Assembly (NCBI RefSeq): GCF_900496995.4
Contig: NW_024470396.1
Coordinates: 1 to 64,000 of the forward strand
DNA length: 64,000 nt
DNA from: Aquila chrysaetos chrysaetos
Taxonomy: Eukaryota > Chordata > Aves > Accipitriformes > Accipitridae
Reading direction: 5' to 3'
Below the pieces are notes generated by a model that did no database searches, had not been told where the DNA came from, and saw only the letters and a list, made by a program, of their open reading frames with translations. Positions 53,374 through 64,000 of the stretch are shown here, in pieces; within the stretch, counting starts at the first letter, position 1; each line of letters starts with the position of its first letter. The position numbers and the translations under genes are program-made.

Positions 53374-53556
53374 CCACACCAACCACAAAAACCACACCAA
53401 CCACAAAAACCACACCAACCACAAAAACCACACCAACCACAAAAACCACACCAACCACAAAAACCACACCAACCACAAAAACCACACCAACCACAAAAAC
53501 CACACCAACCACAAAAACCACACCAACCACAAAAACCACACCAACCACAAAAACCG
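53374..53556 (-). repeat. 18-bp minisatellite (CCACACCAACCACAAAAA), about 10 copies
   Basis: The units are near perfect and share CCACACCAA with the 11-bp repeat, so they probably arose from the same seed. It is followed by the AAACTTTAAGCCC sequence shared with the left arm. Confidence 0.95.
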
Positions 53557-55130
53557 GCCAAACTTTAAGCCCATCACATGCAAGACTTAACACCTTAGAG
53601 ACTCAAATCCGCTTCACTGCCCCTCAACAGCCCCTGCCACACGGCTCCAATCGTCTCCGTAAAACACTATCAGCACAGCTGTCCACACAGCCCACCAATG
53701 GCTCCTCGAGCCAAAATGACTGTACAACCCTCACCTAAACAGTCTAGGCACTTCAACGTTTCACCCGTAGACTCTTATCGCTGTTCCACCTACCCCTGAC
53801 TCCACATCCCTGGGCAGAGCAGCTCCAAGCCAAACACGCCTATGCGCAGAATGTCGCCACGAGGAACGCTACCAACAAGGTGACTCAAAGAGAGAGAAAA
53901 CTCTCAGCAAGAAGAATGACCCCCGGATGGGAGGCACCATCGGGCAAGATGACCTACAGGGCCGCAACCGTGAAGGCCAGGAGGTTCTACGGCAGACCCC
54001 AAGAACAGGAGTCAAACAGAACGGCTCGTTACAAGACGGCACCGTCAAAACCGAGACGATGGATGCACCAGAAGCCTGGCATTGACACCTAAGGACGTCA
54101 GGATGCAGAGAAGTCGTCCCAGGCCAAGAAAACGGACGGCTAGAGAGCAGAGCTGCTGACGCAGCCCAGAAGAACGCCGCAAAAGTGGACCGACCGGAAC
54201 CTGCCGAGACCGATCCACACTTTAGAGCTCCGAACGCAAGAAAAGAAGCACCTGATTGGCACTGGGACAATGAGTACGGGCATTCGAGACCCTAGGGACG
54301 GCGCCCAAAGCGCATGCCGTGCTTCTCCGGCGCAAAGTGCGACGAGGACATCGAGGCCTGAGGAAGGTCTAACCACAGAAGACAGACTACACAAACTACA
54401 CACCACCGCGGACACAGGCTGGAACTGCCCTGCCCAGCACACGCAGGTCTTGTGCTGAAAAGCAACCCGCTCCCTTCGCCTGCGCAAAGGGAACAGCTTT
54501 GGGACAGCCCTCTCTCCTGCAATAACTTCAGAACCCCACCCTGCAACTCCCAGCTGTGTCCCTCCCTTCCAGCCTCTCCCCAGCCTGGGTCCCTCAACTT
54601 AGCTTTCAGAGGGCCGAGGGTCTGAATCCATCATCCAGAAAAACCACACCGGCTCACTAGGATGTTCCTGCAGTCGCCAGGGTCCTCTTCATCATCTGCA
54701 ATGAAGACAAAAAAAAAAAAAAAGCAACAAAATCAGAAGAGGCAGTAAGTAACCCATCAGCCAACACCAACTACTTTCCCAACCCCCCACTTAATCACAC
54801 ACACCACAGTGTTACACTTACCCGCTCATTCCAGAGTCAGACCCTGCAGCCATCATCTCTCATGGTACCTAAGACAGCAAGACACACAAAATTAGCATAG
54901 CAGTCGTGAGAAGTCACCGGCCCCACACTCCTCCTCCCTAAGCTACAGCTCACCTCAAACGCTCATCCCATTCCAAAGGTGGCCCGCACAGCACCTGCAA
55001 AACAAAAGGTAAACGCTTAACCAAGCAACCACATAATACTTAGATATTAAACACCAACCTGGCCCACAATCACCTCACCTTCTCACACTGCTCATCAGCC
55101 TGCGACTTCACCCCTCCAAGGCTGCGTGCG

Positions 55131-57150
55131 CCACCTGCAAAAAAACAAACAACAAGGGATGCTTCCAACTTTGCCAACAATACGACACCTCGAAAGAAAC
55201 AGTTCCTTTAACCCAGTAGTCGCAGCTCACCTTGCCCGAGTCGCCTCCAGTACCAATGGCCCGCTTCGCTCCTTGCTTCGTACCTTCAAAATAAAAGAAA
55301 AAAAGAACCCTATCAGCTCGTCATAGAGCCACCGGCCACACATTCCCTCTGATTCCACTCACGGACCCACCTTCTTACGCTGCTCTGCTCGGCTCCCCTC
55401 CTCCGTCGCTCTGTGGCACGCAACTTGTCCCTCTGCATCTGAAAAAAAACCATATTGAACGAGTCACCAAGATGCACAGCAAGAGCTTAACAATTCCAGA
55501 GGTCTTGATTCCAGCTAGGAATACCATCTGGAGTCCAACTACAGCCTGCCATCTTAGAAAAAGAAAAGAAAGGGGGCAAACTTTAGGCCCATCACTTGCA
55601 AGACTTAACACCTTAGAGACTCAAATCTGCTTCATCACCCCTCAACAGCCCATGCCACACAGCTCCAATCGTCTCCGTAAAACACTATCGGCACAGCTGT
55701 CCGCAGAGCCCGCTGACGGCTACTAGAGCCAAGATTACTGTACAACCCTCGCCTAAAGAATTAAGGCAAATCAACATTTCACCCACAGACTCTTATTGCT
55801 GTTCCACCTACCCCTGACTCTACATCCCTGGGCAGAGCAGCTCCAAGCCAAACACACCCGTGCACAAACACACACAACACAGAACACTACCAACAAGGTG
55901 ATTCAAAAAGAGAGAAAACTCTCAGCAATAAGAATGACTCCCGGACGGGAGTTGCCATCCGGCAAGATGACCTACAGCGTCCAAAACCACGAAGCGAGGA
56001 GGCTCTATGACAGCCCCAAAGAAGAAGAGGCAAAAGTAACGGCCCGTTACAAGATGGTACTGTCAAAACCAAGATGATGGATGCGTAAGAAGCCTGTCAT
56101 CAAGACCTAGGAACATCAAGATCCAGGGAAGAACGCCCAGTCCAAGGCAACACACGGCTAGAGAGCGGAGCTGCCAAAGCAGCCCGGAAGAGCGCCACAA
56201 AAGAGAACCAGCGGGAACCTTCCGACACCCATCCACGCTTTAGAGCTCCGAGCGCAAGGAAAGAGGCACCCGATTGGCACGGTGCCGATGAGTAAGGGCA
56301 TTCAAGACCCTAGGGACAGTTCCCGAAGCGCATGCCACGCTCCCTGAGCGCAAAGACTGATGATGGCATTGAGAGCCAAGGAAGATCTAAGGCACAGAAG
56401 ACAGACTACACAAACTACACACCACCACAGACACAGGCTGGAACTGCCCTGCCCACGCAGGTCTCGTGCTGAAAAGCAACCCGCTCCCTTCGCCTGCGCA
56501 AAGGGGATGGCTTTGGGACAGCCCTCTCTCCTACAATAACTTTAAAACCCCTCCCTGCAATTCCCAGCTTCCTCCCTTCCTCCCAGCCTCTCCCCAGCCC
56601 TGGTCCCTCAACTTAGCTTTCAGAGGGCCGAGGGGCTGAATCCATCATCCAGAAAAATCACACAGGCTAACTGGGATATTCCTGCAGTTGCCAGGCTCCT
56701 CTTCGTCATCTGCAGGGAAAAACAAAACAAAACAACAAAAGCCCAAACCAAACCAGGAAAGGGAGTAAGCATCCCGTCGGCCAACGCCAACTACTTCCCC
56801 AACTCCCCCGCTCCTCACAAGCGCCACCGCATTACGCTTACATGCTCATTGAAGAGTCGGACGCTGCAGCCGTCGTCACTCGTGGTACTGAAGATACAGA
56901 GAGACACAAACGTGAAGAGTCACCAGCCCCACGCTCCTCCTCGCTAATCCACAGCTCACCTCAAACGCTCATCCCGCTCCAAAGGTGGCCCGCACAGCAC
57001 CTCCAAAACAAAAGGGAAAAGCTTAACCGAGCGGCCACGTAATACTTCGCTATTCAACACCGACCCAGTCAACGACCGCCTCACCTTCTCGGACCGCTTG
57101 TCGGCATGCAGCTTTGCAGGAGACCTTATAGCAGACTTCACGGTACGTAA
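55131..57150 (-). repeat. first 2.06-kb subunit, right arm, with exon-like segments
   Basis: This is the inverted partner of 31,230-33,290. The 53-bp exon at 55,231-55,283 keeps a normal donor (CAAG|GTGAGC), unlike the left arm. The 63-bp exon near 55,371-55,438 carries a 5-bp duplication (AGCAG), which shifts the frame. Different defects in the two arms show that they have decayed independently. Confidence 0.55.
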
Positions 57151-57177
57151 AGGGTACCTATAAGAAACCTGCAGAGG

Positions 57178-57480
57178 GACTTTTTATGAGGGTGTACATC
57201 AATAGGACAAGGTGGTAAAGGCTTTACTCCTAAAGAGGGTACACTCAGTTTAGGTGTTAGGAAGAAGTTTCTCACTATGGGTGGCGAGGCACTGGAACGG
57301 GTTGCCCAGAGAACCTGCAGATCCTCCCTCCCTGGAAGCATTCAAGACCAGGTCAGATGGGGCTTTGAGCAACCTGGTCTCGCGGAAGGTGTCCCTACCC
57401 ATTGTTGGAGGGGGGGGGGGGTTGGAACCAGAGGATCTTTATGGTCCCTTCCAACCCAAACAATTCTATGATTCCATGAC
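57178..57480 (+). mobile_element. CR1 LINE 3' end, right arm
   Basis: The segment ends near ACAATTCTATGATTCCATG, the CR1 tail. It is the inverted partner of 30,898-31,215, and a G-run at 57,411-57,421 differs in length from the left copy. Confidence 0.8.
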
Positions 57481-58278
57481 ATCCAAATCCAACTGCAAAA
57501 CTCATCTGAGAAAGCCTGGTGAACCCTCCTCCCTTTTCCCACCAGTCCCAAAACTTTAGAAACCCCTTTTTTTCTCCTCAACTGTCAGGAAAGGAACCCC
57601 ACTGCTTCCTGACACCTCCTGCCCTCAATTTGCACCCCTCAACCCCCTTCAGTGGCTACTCCTCAGGAGCCGCTCTTCTGAGCCACATCCCAAATTCTGG
57701 GGGCACCTCCTAACCTACAACTCCCCAGAGACTCTGAGCTCTGCCACATGCCCACAAAATGAAGTTAAGTCCTAAGGTTTGTAATCTACAAGGGGCCTGC
57801 CACAAGCTGCAAAGGTTCTAGGGACAACATGGCATTCTGTGGGCAATGAGGAAAGGCGATGAGGCGTCCCAGACCCTGAAAGGCACTGTGCCTCACGGCC
57901 CTGATGCTTTCTTCAGAAATGCTAAAACTCCATATACAGATGCATACAAGACGCTCACCCTAACCCCTGCTAAACAATGTCACCATCAGTCCTGTTAAGA
58001 GAGGTATCGGCAACTTACACGGCATACAGCAGAACTGGTGAAAAAAACAAGGTTCTGTTTTGAATAAAATCAGGAATTCCAGGAAAACAGAACGCGTGAA
58101 AAATAAAAAAAAAAAAAACCACACAGACTATTAAACCATCTTTCTACCCCTGAACACTCAAAACAAAATTACTGACCTGAAAAAAAGGAGAGAAAAAAAA
58201 AAAAACAAACAAACTGCATACAAATGTTACTTTCTACTACACATGCTGCTGAACCTTGACTGGTCCTGAAGCTCTTAC
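57481..58278. other. arm intronic DNA, right
   Basis: This is the inverted copy of 30,116-30,897. A-runs occur at 58,106-58,119 and 58,193-58,205. No exon is recognised. Confidence 0.5.
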
Positions 58279-58448
58279 CTCAGGCAGACACCTCTTCCCA
58301 AAGGGCTGAGCCAGCTCAAAAGCTGCAAAGGACTCAAGGAAGAGCTGAGCACCAACACCAGAGAAACCCAGGAGCACAATGAGCTTCCTCAGCAGAGGCT
58401 GTGGCTCAAATACCCCGAGCCTCCGCCCACCACCCTTCCCACAATCAC
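58279..58448 (-). CDS. candidate coding exon, 170 bp, right arm
   Basis: This is the inverted partner of 29,946-30,115, with intact borders (CCCAG|GTGATTGTGG and CTGAG|GTAAGAG) and an open frame of the same length. It differs from the left arm by roughly ten bases, several of them replacements (for example YA/CG, D/E, F/S, L/F, Y/C). No family is assigned. Confidence 0.5.
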
Positions 58449-59560
58449 CTGGGAAAGGGGAAGGGCAAAGTTATAAAGTCAGCTGGAGGAGCAGCAGCAC
58501 TGTTCTTACCTGCCTTAAATTTACTGCAAGCAAAGCCTTGAACAGAGAAAGTAATCCCTCCAGGAAATGACACTACTTGCTCCTGTACTACAGCTACACC
58601 TATTGCATCAGCAATGTGACCGGGTAGGTAATTAAACTTAATTTTTCTGGGGTGTAGATAGAAAACGATAGATGTCCTTCTAAACTATGTAAGAAACTAG
58701 CTCATTAAATGCAATGACGATGTTGTTATCAAAATTGATGTGCTTTAGTTTCCTATAAAAAAGCCAAAACGCTCTGGGGTTATGCTTCATTTCTAGCAAG
58801 ACTGTGCATACCACCTAACTTCTACCAGAACTACCTTCTGGATAGGAATGAATCAAAAAACAGAATTAGATCCCTTAAGAATTCCATCTCCAAAATATCT
58901 CTGGTTGCGAAATAAATTATTTACTGTGAATAGGCAATGATTCAGAGTCACCCTGAGCGTGTCTCCAACTGACTCCCTTAACAGAGGTACAAGAGTCCCA
59001 AAGCGCAAAAGACACCAAAAAAACCATGGAAATACATGGGGGGGACCGGGCAGCAGCCATGCCCCACAAGGACAGGCCGGGGGGGCAACAACGCCCCCTG
59101 CAGTCACGCAGAAAAGGGTCAGCAGAAGCCATGCCCCCCACGGTTTACACGGCGGCAGCAGCCACAAATGACACCAAGAAAACATGGAACTTCAGGGATA
59201 CATGGCCGGTGGGGGGAAGGGGGTGACGCCCCCACCAATCAGCATGGGAAAAAACTCGCATGGAAGGTGGGTTAGATGGATAGTTTGGGGTGGTAAGATA
59301 TGTGCACAAGAACATGCACAGGCTGGGGGGGGGCATGCATGAGGTTTACCTTCACCAGGGGGTCCACCCAGGTAATGCACAGTAGGTAGACTCGTCTGGG
59401 ATAATCTGCAACAGCAATTCCACTCTGGGTTCTTGACCCAACACCAGATAATCCACACTGCCTGCCCCATGGAGGGGGTGCTTCCCACAGGATGGGGCAT
59501 CTGCTGAGCATCACCACACCCTTACGACAACACATCTGAAAAATTAAAATCACAAATTGT
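58449..59560. repeat. arm sequence, right (partner of 28,840-29,945)
   Basis: G-runs are shorter than the left-arm C-runs. No confident exon is seen. Confidence 0.45.
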
Positions 59561-59799
59561 ATTTCAGCATATTAAAAAAATAACACCAAATGAGTAGAGG
59601 AATTCCAGCAAAGGGAGAGGCTAGCAGGTGCCCTAATTAGGACTCAAGCTAAACAGGTCAGCTCACAATACAACACATCCTTTAGAAGGTAGACTGATGA
59701 AAACTGGTTTGCTGCTAGATAACTGTATAAGTGAGATTTGATAAATGATCATATATTAACATTATGGTTGAAACAGTAGACAAAGGGTAGCTGGGGACA

Positions 59800-61086
59800 T
59801 AATTACAAAACTGTAGTCAAGTGATTAACTAGTAATTATTCATAAGTTTTGCAGTTCTTTGCTCTTATGACTAGATGTTCCTGTACGCTAGATGAGAACA
59901 ATGTTTAAACTGACCACATGCGATTGAAACTGCGTTAAGCTTCAAGATCAAAGAACGAGGACAAGAATAAAGACTTTGAGGACAGCCAACAAGAACTTCA
60001 AATGGGTCGATGGTCGTAAAAGCAGCCCTTTGCCTCAAATGGATCCTTCATTGCGCATGATCGGATGTAGGCAGTACTATGATAATCAGTTATAATCATT
60101 TTTATGTATATGTATACTAAATCTGATTAATATGCAATTAGTTAGTCTATATAACCTGTTTGTGCTAAAGCTGTGGCATGCACGCTAGGTGGAACTGTTA
60201 CCGAAAAGCTCGGAATGAAGAACTTATCAACACCAATTTAGTGTAGATAAGCAGACACTTCTTTATTGACGGCCGGGTGCGTGGGCGAGTCCTCTCACAA
60301 ACCATGCACACCTGTCACAAAAACAATACACCTTATATTAAGACTTATTGATGCATATTCATTAGATTTCCAAGAAAAGTTATACATATTCATTAGACTT
60401 CCAGGAAATCATTAGCATATGTAAATGTCCTTTACGCAGGTGCAGTGAAGGTCTCTGGTGGTCCTCAGGAGTCCTCTGGTGGTCTTTCATAGTCTTCCTC
60501 ACTCGTCCGCTTCTTGACCTCTCAGGTGTCTCCAAGCAGCAAACTGGTGTCCATAACGGTTTCCTTAGTTTTCAAAACAAACACTACAAGACTACCAATC
60601 TTTGTCAAAACTTCTGTGGTTAAATGATTTTGAACAATACTTATGGTTACACATTATACATTTTCTAAGCTCCTAAGTTCCTAAGGCTACATTTCAAACT
60701 TAACACTCCCATACTTATGCTTCACAATTTTCTACTTTTTAGTCAAACCAAACTCTTTTATAATCAGATTTTAATTTCTTTATCTTGTTATCTAAGTTCT
60801 AAATGTTCCTACCAGATGATTTTAGCCAATTTCTCCGGTCTTGGTACGGGGCTATACAGGGGATTTCACAGCAGACACTGGTTGGTGGTTAAATGTATAA
60901 AATACAACATACATATGATTTTGCTAAAATATTAAAATTAAATATAATTAATTCTAACTAATAATAAATCAATGACAAATCAGTAACAGAACTATCCCCC
61001 GTGCATCCAGCGCTGCAATAAAGAATGCCTGCTTTCTAAAACTCCAAAACAAGTCTTAGAGAGTTTCTTCGACCGGCTTTTCAGTA
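59800..61086 (+). mobile_element. LTR at the outer edge of the right arm, with nested LTR
   Basis: The plus sense has a TATATAA box at 60,148-60,154, AATAAA at 61,017-61,022 and the terminus CGGCTTTTCAGTATCA at 61,086. A second LTR (60,196-60,988) splits it between TATA box and polyadenylation signal. The 5' edge is uncertain. Homology with the left arm stops exactly at the CA terminus. Confidence 0.65.
60196..60988 (-). mobile_element. solo LTR, 793 bp, 4-bp target duplication, right arm only
   Basis: The element has TGTTAC...GTAACA ends and a 4-bp direct repeat GAAC (60,192-60,195 and 60,989-60,992). The left arm shows the undisrupted site (GGTGGAACTATCCC on the minus strand, about 28,130-28,160). 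In the minus sense a TATA-like TTAATATAAG lies near 60,333 and AATAAA at 60,262-60,267. A 4-bp duplication is usual for gammaretrovirus-like elements. It was inserted after the arms formed, unless the left arm lost it by conversion. Confidence 0.9.
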
Positions 61087-62000
61087 TCAGAGAGGTGCAA
61101 TTGCAACAAAATAAGTCCAAAGGGGGCTTACAGAGCTAAAAGTGTGCTGCAGGGAAAATCTAAGACCTTGGGAGACATTGTGACAGTAGCAGAGGGCTTC
61201 TGAGAGGGACAGGCAAAAGAAGGCTCGAGGCCATGATGAAGAAGTCCAGAAGGGATTTGAACAGACTACAGATGTCCTCAGGGGACTAGGGACTGAACAG
61301 AGGTATCCTAGCTAGCCTAGAGGACAACATGAGCATTCTGGAGATGAAAGATGGCATCAGGAAAGGTCCTCAGGGAGCGAGAAGGGTGCAAAGTGCACAA
61401 CAGAGCCAAAAGAGGGCTGTGGGGCACAAGGATGGCCTCAGGAGGCATGATGATGGGAGAAGAAGGGTGCTGAGAGTGAAAGACAGAAGGCAGCTCTGGG
61501 ACACAATGCAAAACTCAAGAAGGTGTCCCAGCAATGTACAGATGTCCTCAGGGGATGAGCGACTGAATGGAGACATCCAAGATAGCAGTGAATAAGGTAA
61601 GAGTGCTCTGGGGCACAATGAAAGCCTCAGAAGAGTTGTCTCTGAATAAGAAAGAAACAAAGCCTGCTACAGAACTCAAGGATAGTGATTGAACAGAAGG
61701 ATGCTCGCAGGAAGCATGGTGACAGAAATAGTGGGGTGCTGAGGTAGACAGAGACACAGAAGAAGGCTCGAGGGCACAAAGATACTCGGGAGGAGATTTG
61801 AACACGGTAATCATGAGGGAGACTGACCCACTGGAGGCAAGCGAGATGGAAGAGAGGACAAAAAGACTGCTCTGAGGAAGAGGTGATGTTCTGACAAACC
61901 AAGAGGGGTGCAAATTACACCCCAGAGATAAAAGCGTGCCGAGGAGACCCTCTAAAGCCTGAGGATGAACCAAGAAAAGAGCCCCCCAAAAAATAAAAGT
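61087..62000 (+). repeat. degenerate purine-rich tandem repeat, about 270-290 bp period
   Basis: The phrase TACAGATGTCCTCAGGGGA recurs at about 61,267 and 61,538, and CTCAGGA, GGGGCACAA and GAAGG words recur throughout. Units are highly diverged. Frames on either strand are compositional. Confidence 0.6.
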
Positions 62001-62209
62001 AGACATAGAAAGAAAATTTTAAAAAACCAAAAGAGTACAAGGCACAGGAGAAAAATTTAAAAATAGGGACAGAAAACTAGATAAAAGTAGACATAGAAAA
62101 GAAATTCAAGAAGGAAGGCATTAAAGGAGGAAAAAAATATAAAAATAGGGAGTAAAAAAAAAGTAAATGGAGACATAAAGAAAATTCTAAAATTGACAAC
62201 CTACCCAAC
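62001..62209 (+). repeat. A-rich tandem repeat, first part
   Basis: Units of about 70 bp contain GATAAAAGTAGACATAGAAA. The array is interrupted by the ERV-L solo LTR and resumes at 62,815. Confidence 0.65.
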
Positions 62210-62814
62210 TGTTGTGGTTTAACCCCAGCCAGCAACTAAGCAGCTGCTCGCTCACTCCCACCACCACCCAGTGGGTTAGGGGAGAGAATCAAGGAAAAAA
62301 AAAAAAAAAAACAGTAAAACTTGTGGGTTGATATAAAGACAGTTTAATAGGACAGAAATAAAGATAATAATAAAATAATTGGAGATAATAATATACAAAA
62401 CATAATACTTGGAGATAATATACAAAACAAGTGATGTGCAATGCAATTGCTCACCGCTCGCCTACCGATGCCCAGTTAGTTCCCAAGCAGTGATCAGCAC
62501 CCCCTGCTCCCCACCCCCAGCCAACTCCCCCCAGTTTATATACTGTGCATGACATCATAAGGTATGGAATATCCCTTTGGCCAGTTTAGGTCAGCTGTCC
62601 TGGCTGTGTCCCCTCCCAACTTCTTGTGCCCCTCCAGCCTTCTTGCTGGCTGGGCATGAGAAGCTGAAAAATACTTGACTTGTTTTAAGTACTACTTAGC
62701 AACAACTGAAAACACCAGTGTGTTATCAACATTCTTCTCATACGAAATCCAAAACATAACACTATACCAGCTACTAGAAAGAAAATTAACTCTATCCCAG
62801 CCAAAATCAGGACA
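62210..62814 (-). mobile_element. ERV-L solo LTR
   Basis: It is homologous over its whole length to the 580-bp provirus LTRs but about 605 bp and clearly diverged, with TG...CA ends. In the minus sense a TATATAAA box lies near 62,534. The flanks are CCAAC and ACAAC, an imperfect 5-bp duplication. It interrupts the A-rich tandem repeat. Confidence 0.88.
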
Positions 62815-63262
62815 ACAACAGACAAGAAAGAATTAAAAAGTAGGGACAGGAGGTAGATAAAAGCAGATGTAGGAAAAAAAAATTAAAAAGCAACAAGATT
62901 AAGAAAATAAAGGAAAAAAATAAAAAACAGGAACATCAAACTAAATAAACAAAATTTAAAAAGTGACAGCATTTTAAAATTACATAGCACAGACTAGAAT
63001 AAAATATAAAGACAGTGAACTGGATAAAAGTAGATAAAAAAATAAAAGCAACAGGACACAGGAAATAAAAAAAAATAGGGTTAGACATCTTGATAAAAGT
63101 AGACATAGAAAATTTTAAAAGTCATAACGTAGAGAACAGATAGGAAAAAAGGAAACAATAGAAACAGAAAAATACATAAAAGTGAACAAAGAAACAAAAT
63201 TCAAAAGCGAAGGCATTAAGAGAGGAAAAAATTTTAAAATAGCAAAAACCCCTAAATAGACG
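62815..63262 (+). repeat. A-rich tandem repeat, second part
   Basis: This continues the 62,001-62,209 array, with the word ATAAAAGTAGACATAGAAA at about 63,096 and related words at 62,857 and 63,015. No gene. Confidence 0.65.
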
Positions 63263-64000
63263 GTGTGAGAGGCTGAAAGAGTTAGTGTCTCAAACATCAT
63301 GGTGGGGCAAGTTCTGCTTAACAAACTCTGCATAACAAGGAACCCTGCTTAGCAAGGAACCACAGGTGAAAAGAAGCAGATCAGCACCCATCAGCAACTG
63401 GAGAGGGAGAACATGCCAGAGGGTGCACAGCTCCCTGTTCTGATAATGCTGTTCTGATATGCCGAGCAGGGCAATTCACCCTGCTGTTTTGATATGCTGA
63501 GCAGGACAGCTCACCATGCAGGACAAAAAGATCATGTCTGCAGGGAAGGGGAAGTTACCCCCCAAAGAACCCCCAAGTCCCAAAGGCTCACACACCGCTC
63601 ATGACACCTAATTAACCTAATAAATTCGAGTGCCTGCCCGAAGAAGGAGCAAGGACAATAAAAGGACACAAACTGAAGCCCCAGGTGTGCAAGCCCACAG
63701 GGACTGGACCCCTCAGCTGACTGAACCAATGCTGGACCCAGGACTGGTGAAATCTCTCTCTTCTCTCTCTGTCTTGTTTCTCTCTTTCTTTTTCCTTTTC
63801 TGTAATCCCTACATCTTGTCCCTGTAAACATAAACCATTGACCAAGTTTGGGACTAGGAGTGAATCCAGCTGCCCCTAGGCTCCTCTGTGAGAAGGAGAC
63901 TAGAAAGCCAAGGGGTCTGCTCTGAACCTCGTGACTCAGCCGGAGGGCTCTCCTTGTGTTCCCTGAACTGATCCAAAAATAAGCAAGGCCTGTAGTATAT
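63263..64000 (+). mobile_element. probable LTR, running to the window end
   Basis: It begins TGTGAGAGGCTGAAAG just after the A-rich repeat. It contains a direct repeat of about 40 bp (GATATGC.GAGCAGG at about 63,455 and 63,490), an AATAAA at about 63,657-63,662, and a pyrimidine-rich stretch after it. Layout and composition suggest a U3-R-U5 of a class I-like element. No second LTR or internal region is visible, and the end is outside the window. Confidence 0.4.

Larger units (their letters stand above)
52960..55130 (-). repeat. second 2.06-kb subunit, right arm
   Basis: This is the inverted partner of 33,291-35,140, with the 63-bp exon at about 52,977-53,039 and the acceptor preceded by an A-run on the plus strand (53,041-53,059). 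It is lengthened by the minisatellites at 53,150-53,556. Confidence 0.55.
46382..61086 (-). repeat. right arm of the inverted repeat
   Basis: This is the reverse complement of 28,052-41,251, longer by about 1.5 kb. The excess comes mostly from a nested solo LTR (793 bp), a 28-bp minisatellite (about 0.46 kb extra) and an 11/18-bp minisatellite (about 0.35 kb extra). The inner end coincides with the gap edge, so the arm may continue in missing sequence. Confidence 0.92.

Noticed and set aside
53128..53593. Trp/Phe/Val/Gly-rich frames over the 11- and 18-bp repeats
   Set aside because: Pure translation of minisatellites, absent in the left arm.
28052..61086. Palindrome as a simple haplotype duplication error
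   Set aside because: Arms differ by a few percent and carry private insertions and expansions, more than expected of two alleles. A scaffolding error at the gap is still possible and is reported.

Overview
The window looks like repeat-rich, ampliconic DNA from a bird. The evidence is 5'-truncated CR1 LINEs, the abundant avian class III (ERV-L) LTR, a betaretrovirus-like ERV whose primer site has the tRNA-Trp type known from avian leukosis viruses, and small intron-separated exons with GT/AG borders. Nothing is prokaryotic. A sex-linked (W) or similar multicopy region would fit, but the sequence alone cannot place it. I recognised no host protein by name.

Layout. Three starts of a repeated transcription-unit amplicon lie in the same orientation at about 560 (U1), 26,740 (U2) and 46,060 (U3, cut by a 100-N gap at 46,282). 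Each begins with GC-rich promoter-like DNA. In U2 and U3 this is a tandem array of about 78.6 bp carrying alternating NRF1-type and RFX X-box motifs. U1 and U2 continue through leader or first exons with matching donors, a polypyrimidine tract, a GC-rich intronic block and a set of short downstream exons. Without insertions a unit is about 7-8 kb. U1 is enlarged by a complete ERV-L provirus (3,439-10,665) and by about 11.7 kb (11,510-23,262) that includes a decayed betaretrovirus-like provirus (14,499-23,231) with a further LTR nested in its env remnant. Both proviruses lie antisense to the unit.

A large inverted repeat occupies 28,052-41,251 (left arm) and 46,382-61,086 (right arm). Its spacer is about 5.1 kb and contains the 3' part of U2, the U3 promoter array and the gap. 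By eye the arms differ by a few percent, so they are not simply the same haplotype placed twice. Both arms carry an LTR at the outer edge, a conserved 170-bp candidate exon, a CR1 3' end, two tandem 2.06-kb subunits with small exon-like segments, a 75-bp TTG-rich tandem repeat, a 72-bp candidate exon, polypyrimidine DNA and a CR1 with reverse-transcriptase remnants. Three changes are confined to the right arm: a 793-bp solo LTR with 4-bp target duplication, a 28-bp minisatellite of about 17 copies (one copy on the left), and an 11-bp/18-bp minisatellite of about 400 bp.

The right flank (61,087-64,000) holds degenerate purine- and A-rich tandem repeats, an ERV-L solo LTR (62,210-62,814) and a probable further LTR running towards the window end. 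The ERV-L provirus is the only element with long intact coding regions: gag and pol share one frame and are separated by a single amber codon, and its two LTRs read as identical.
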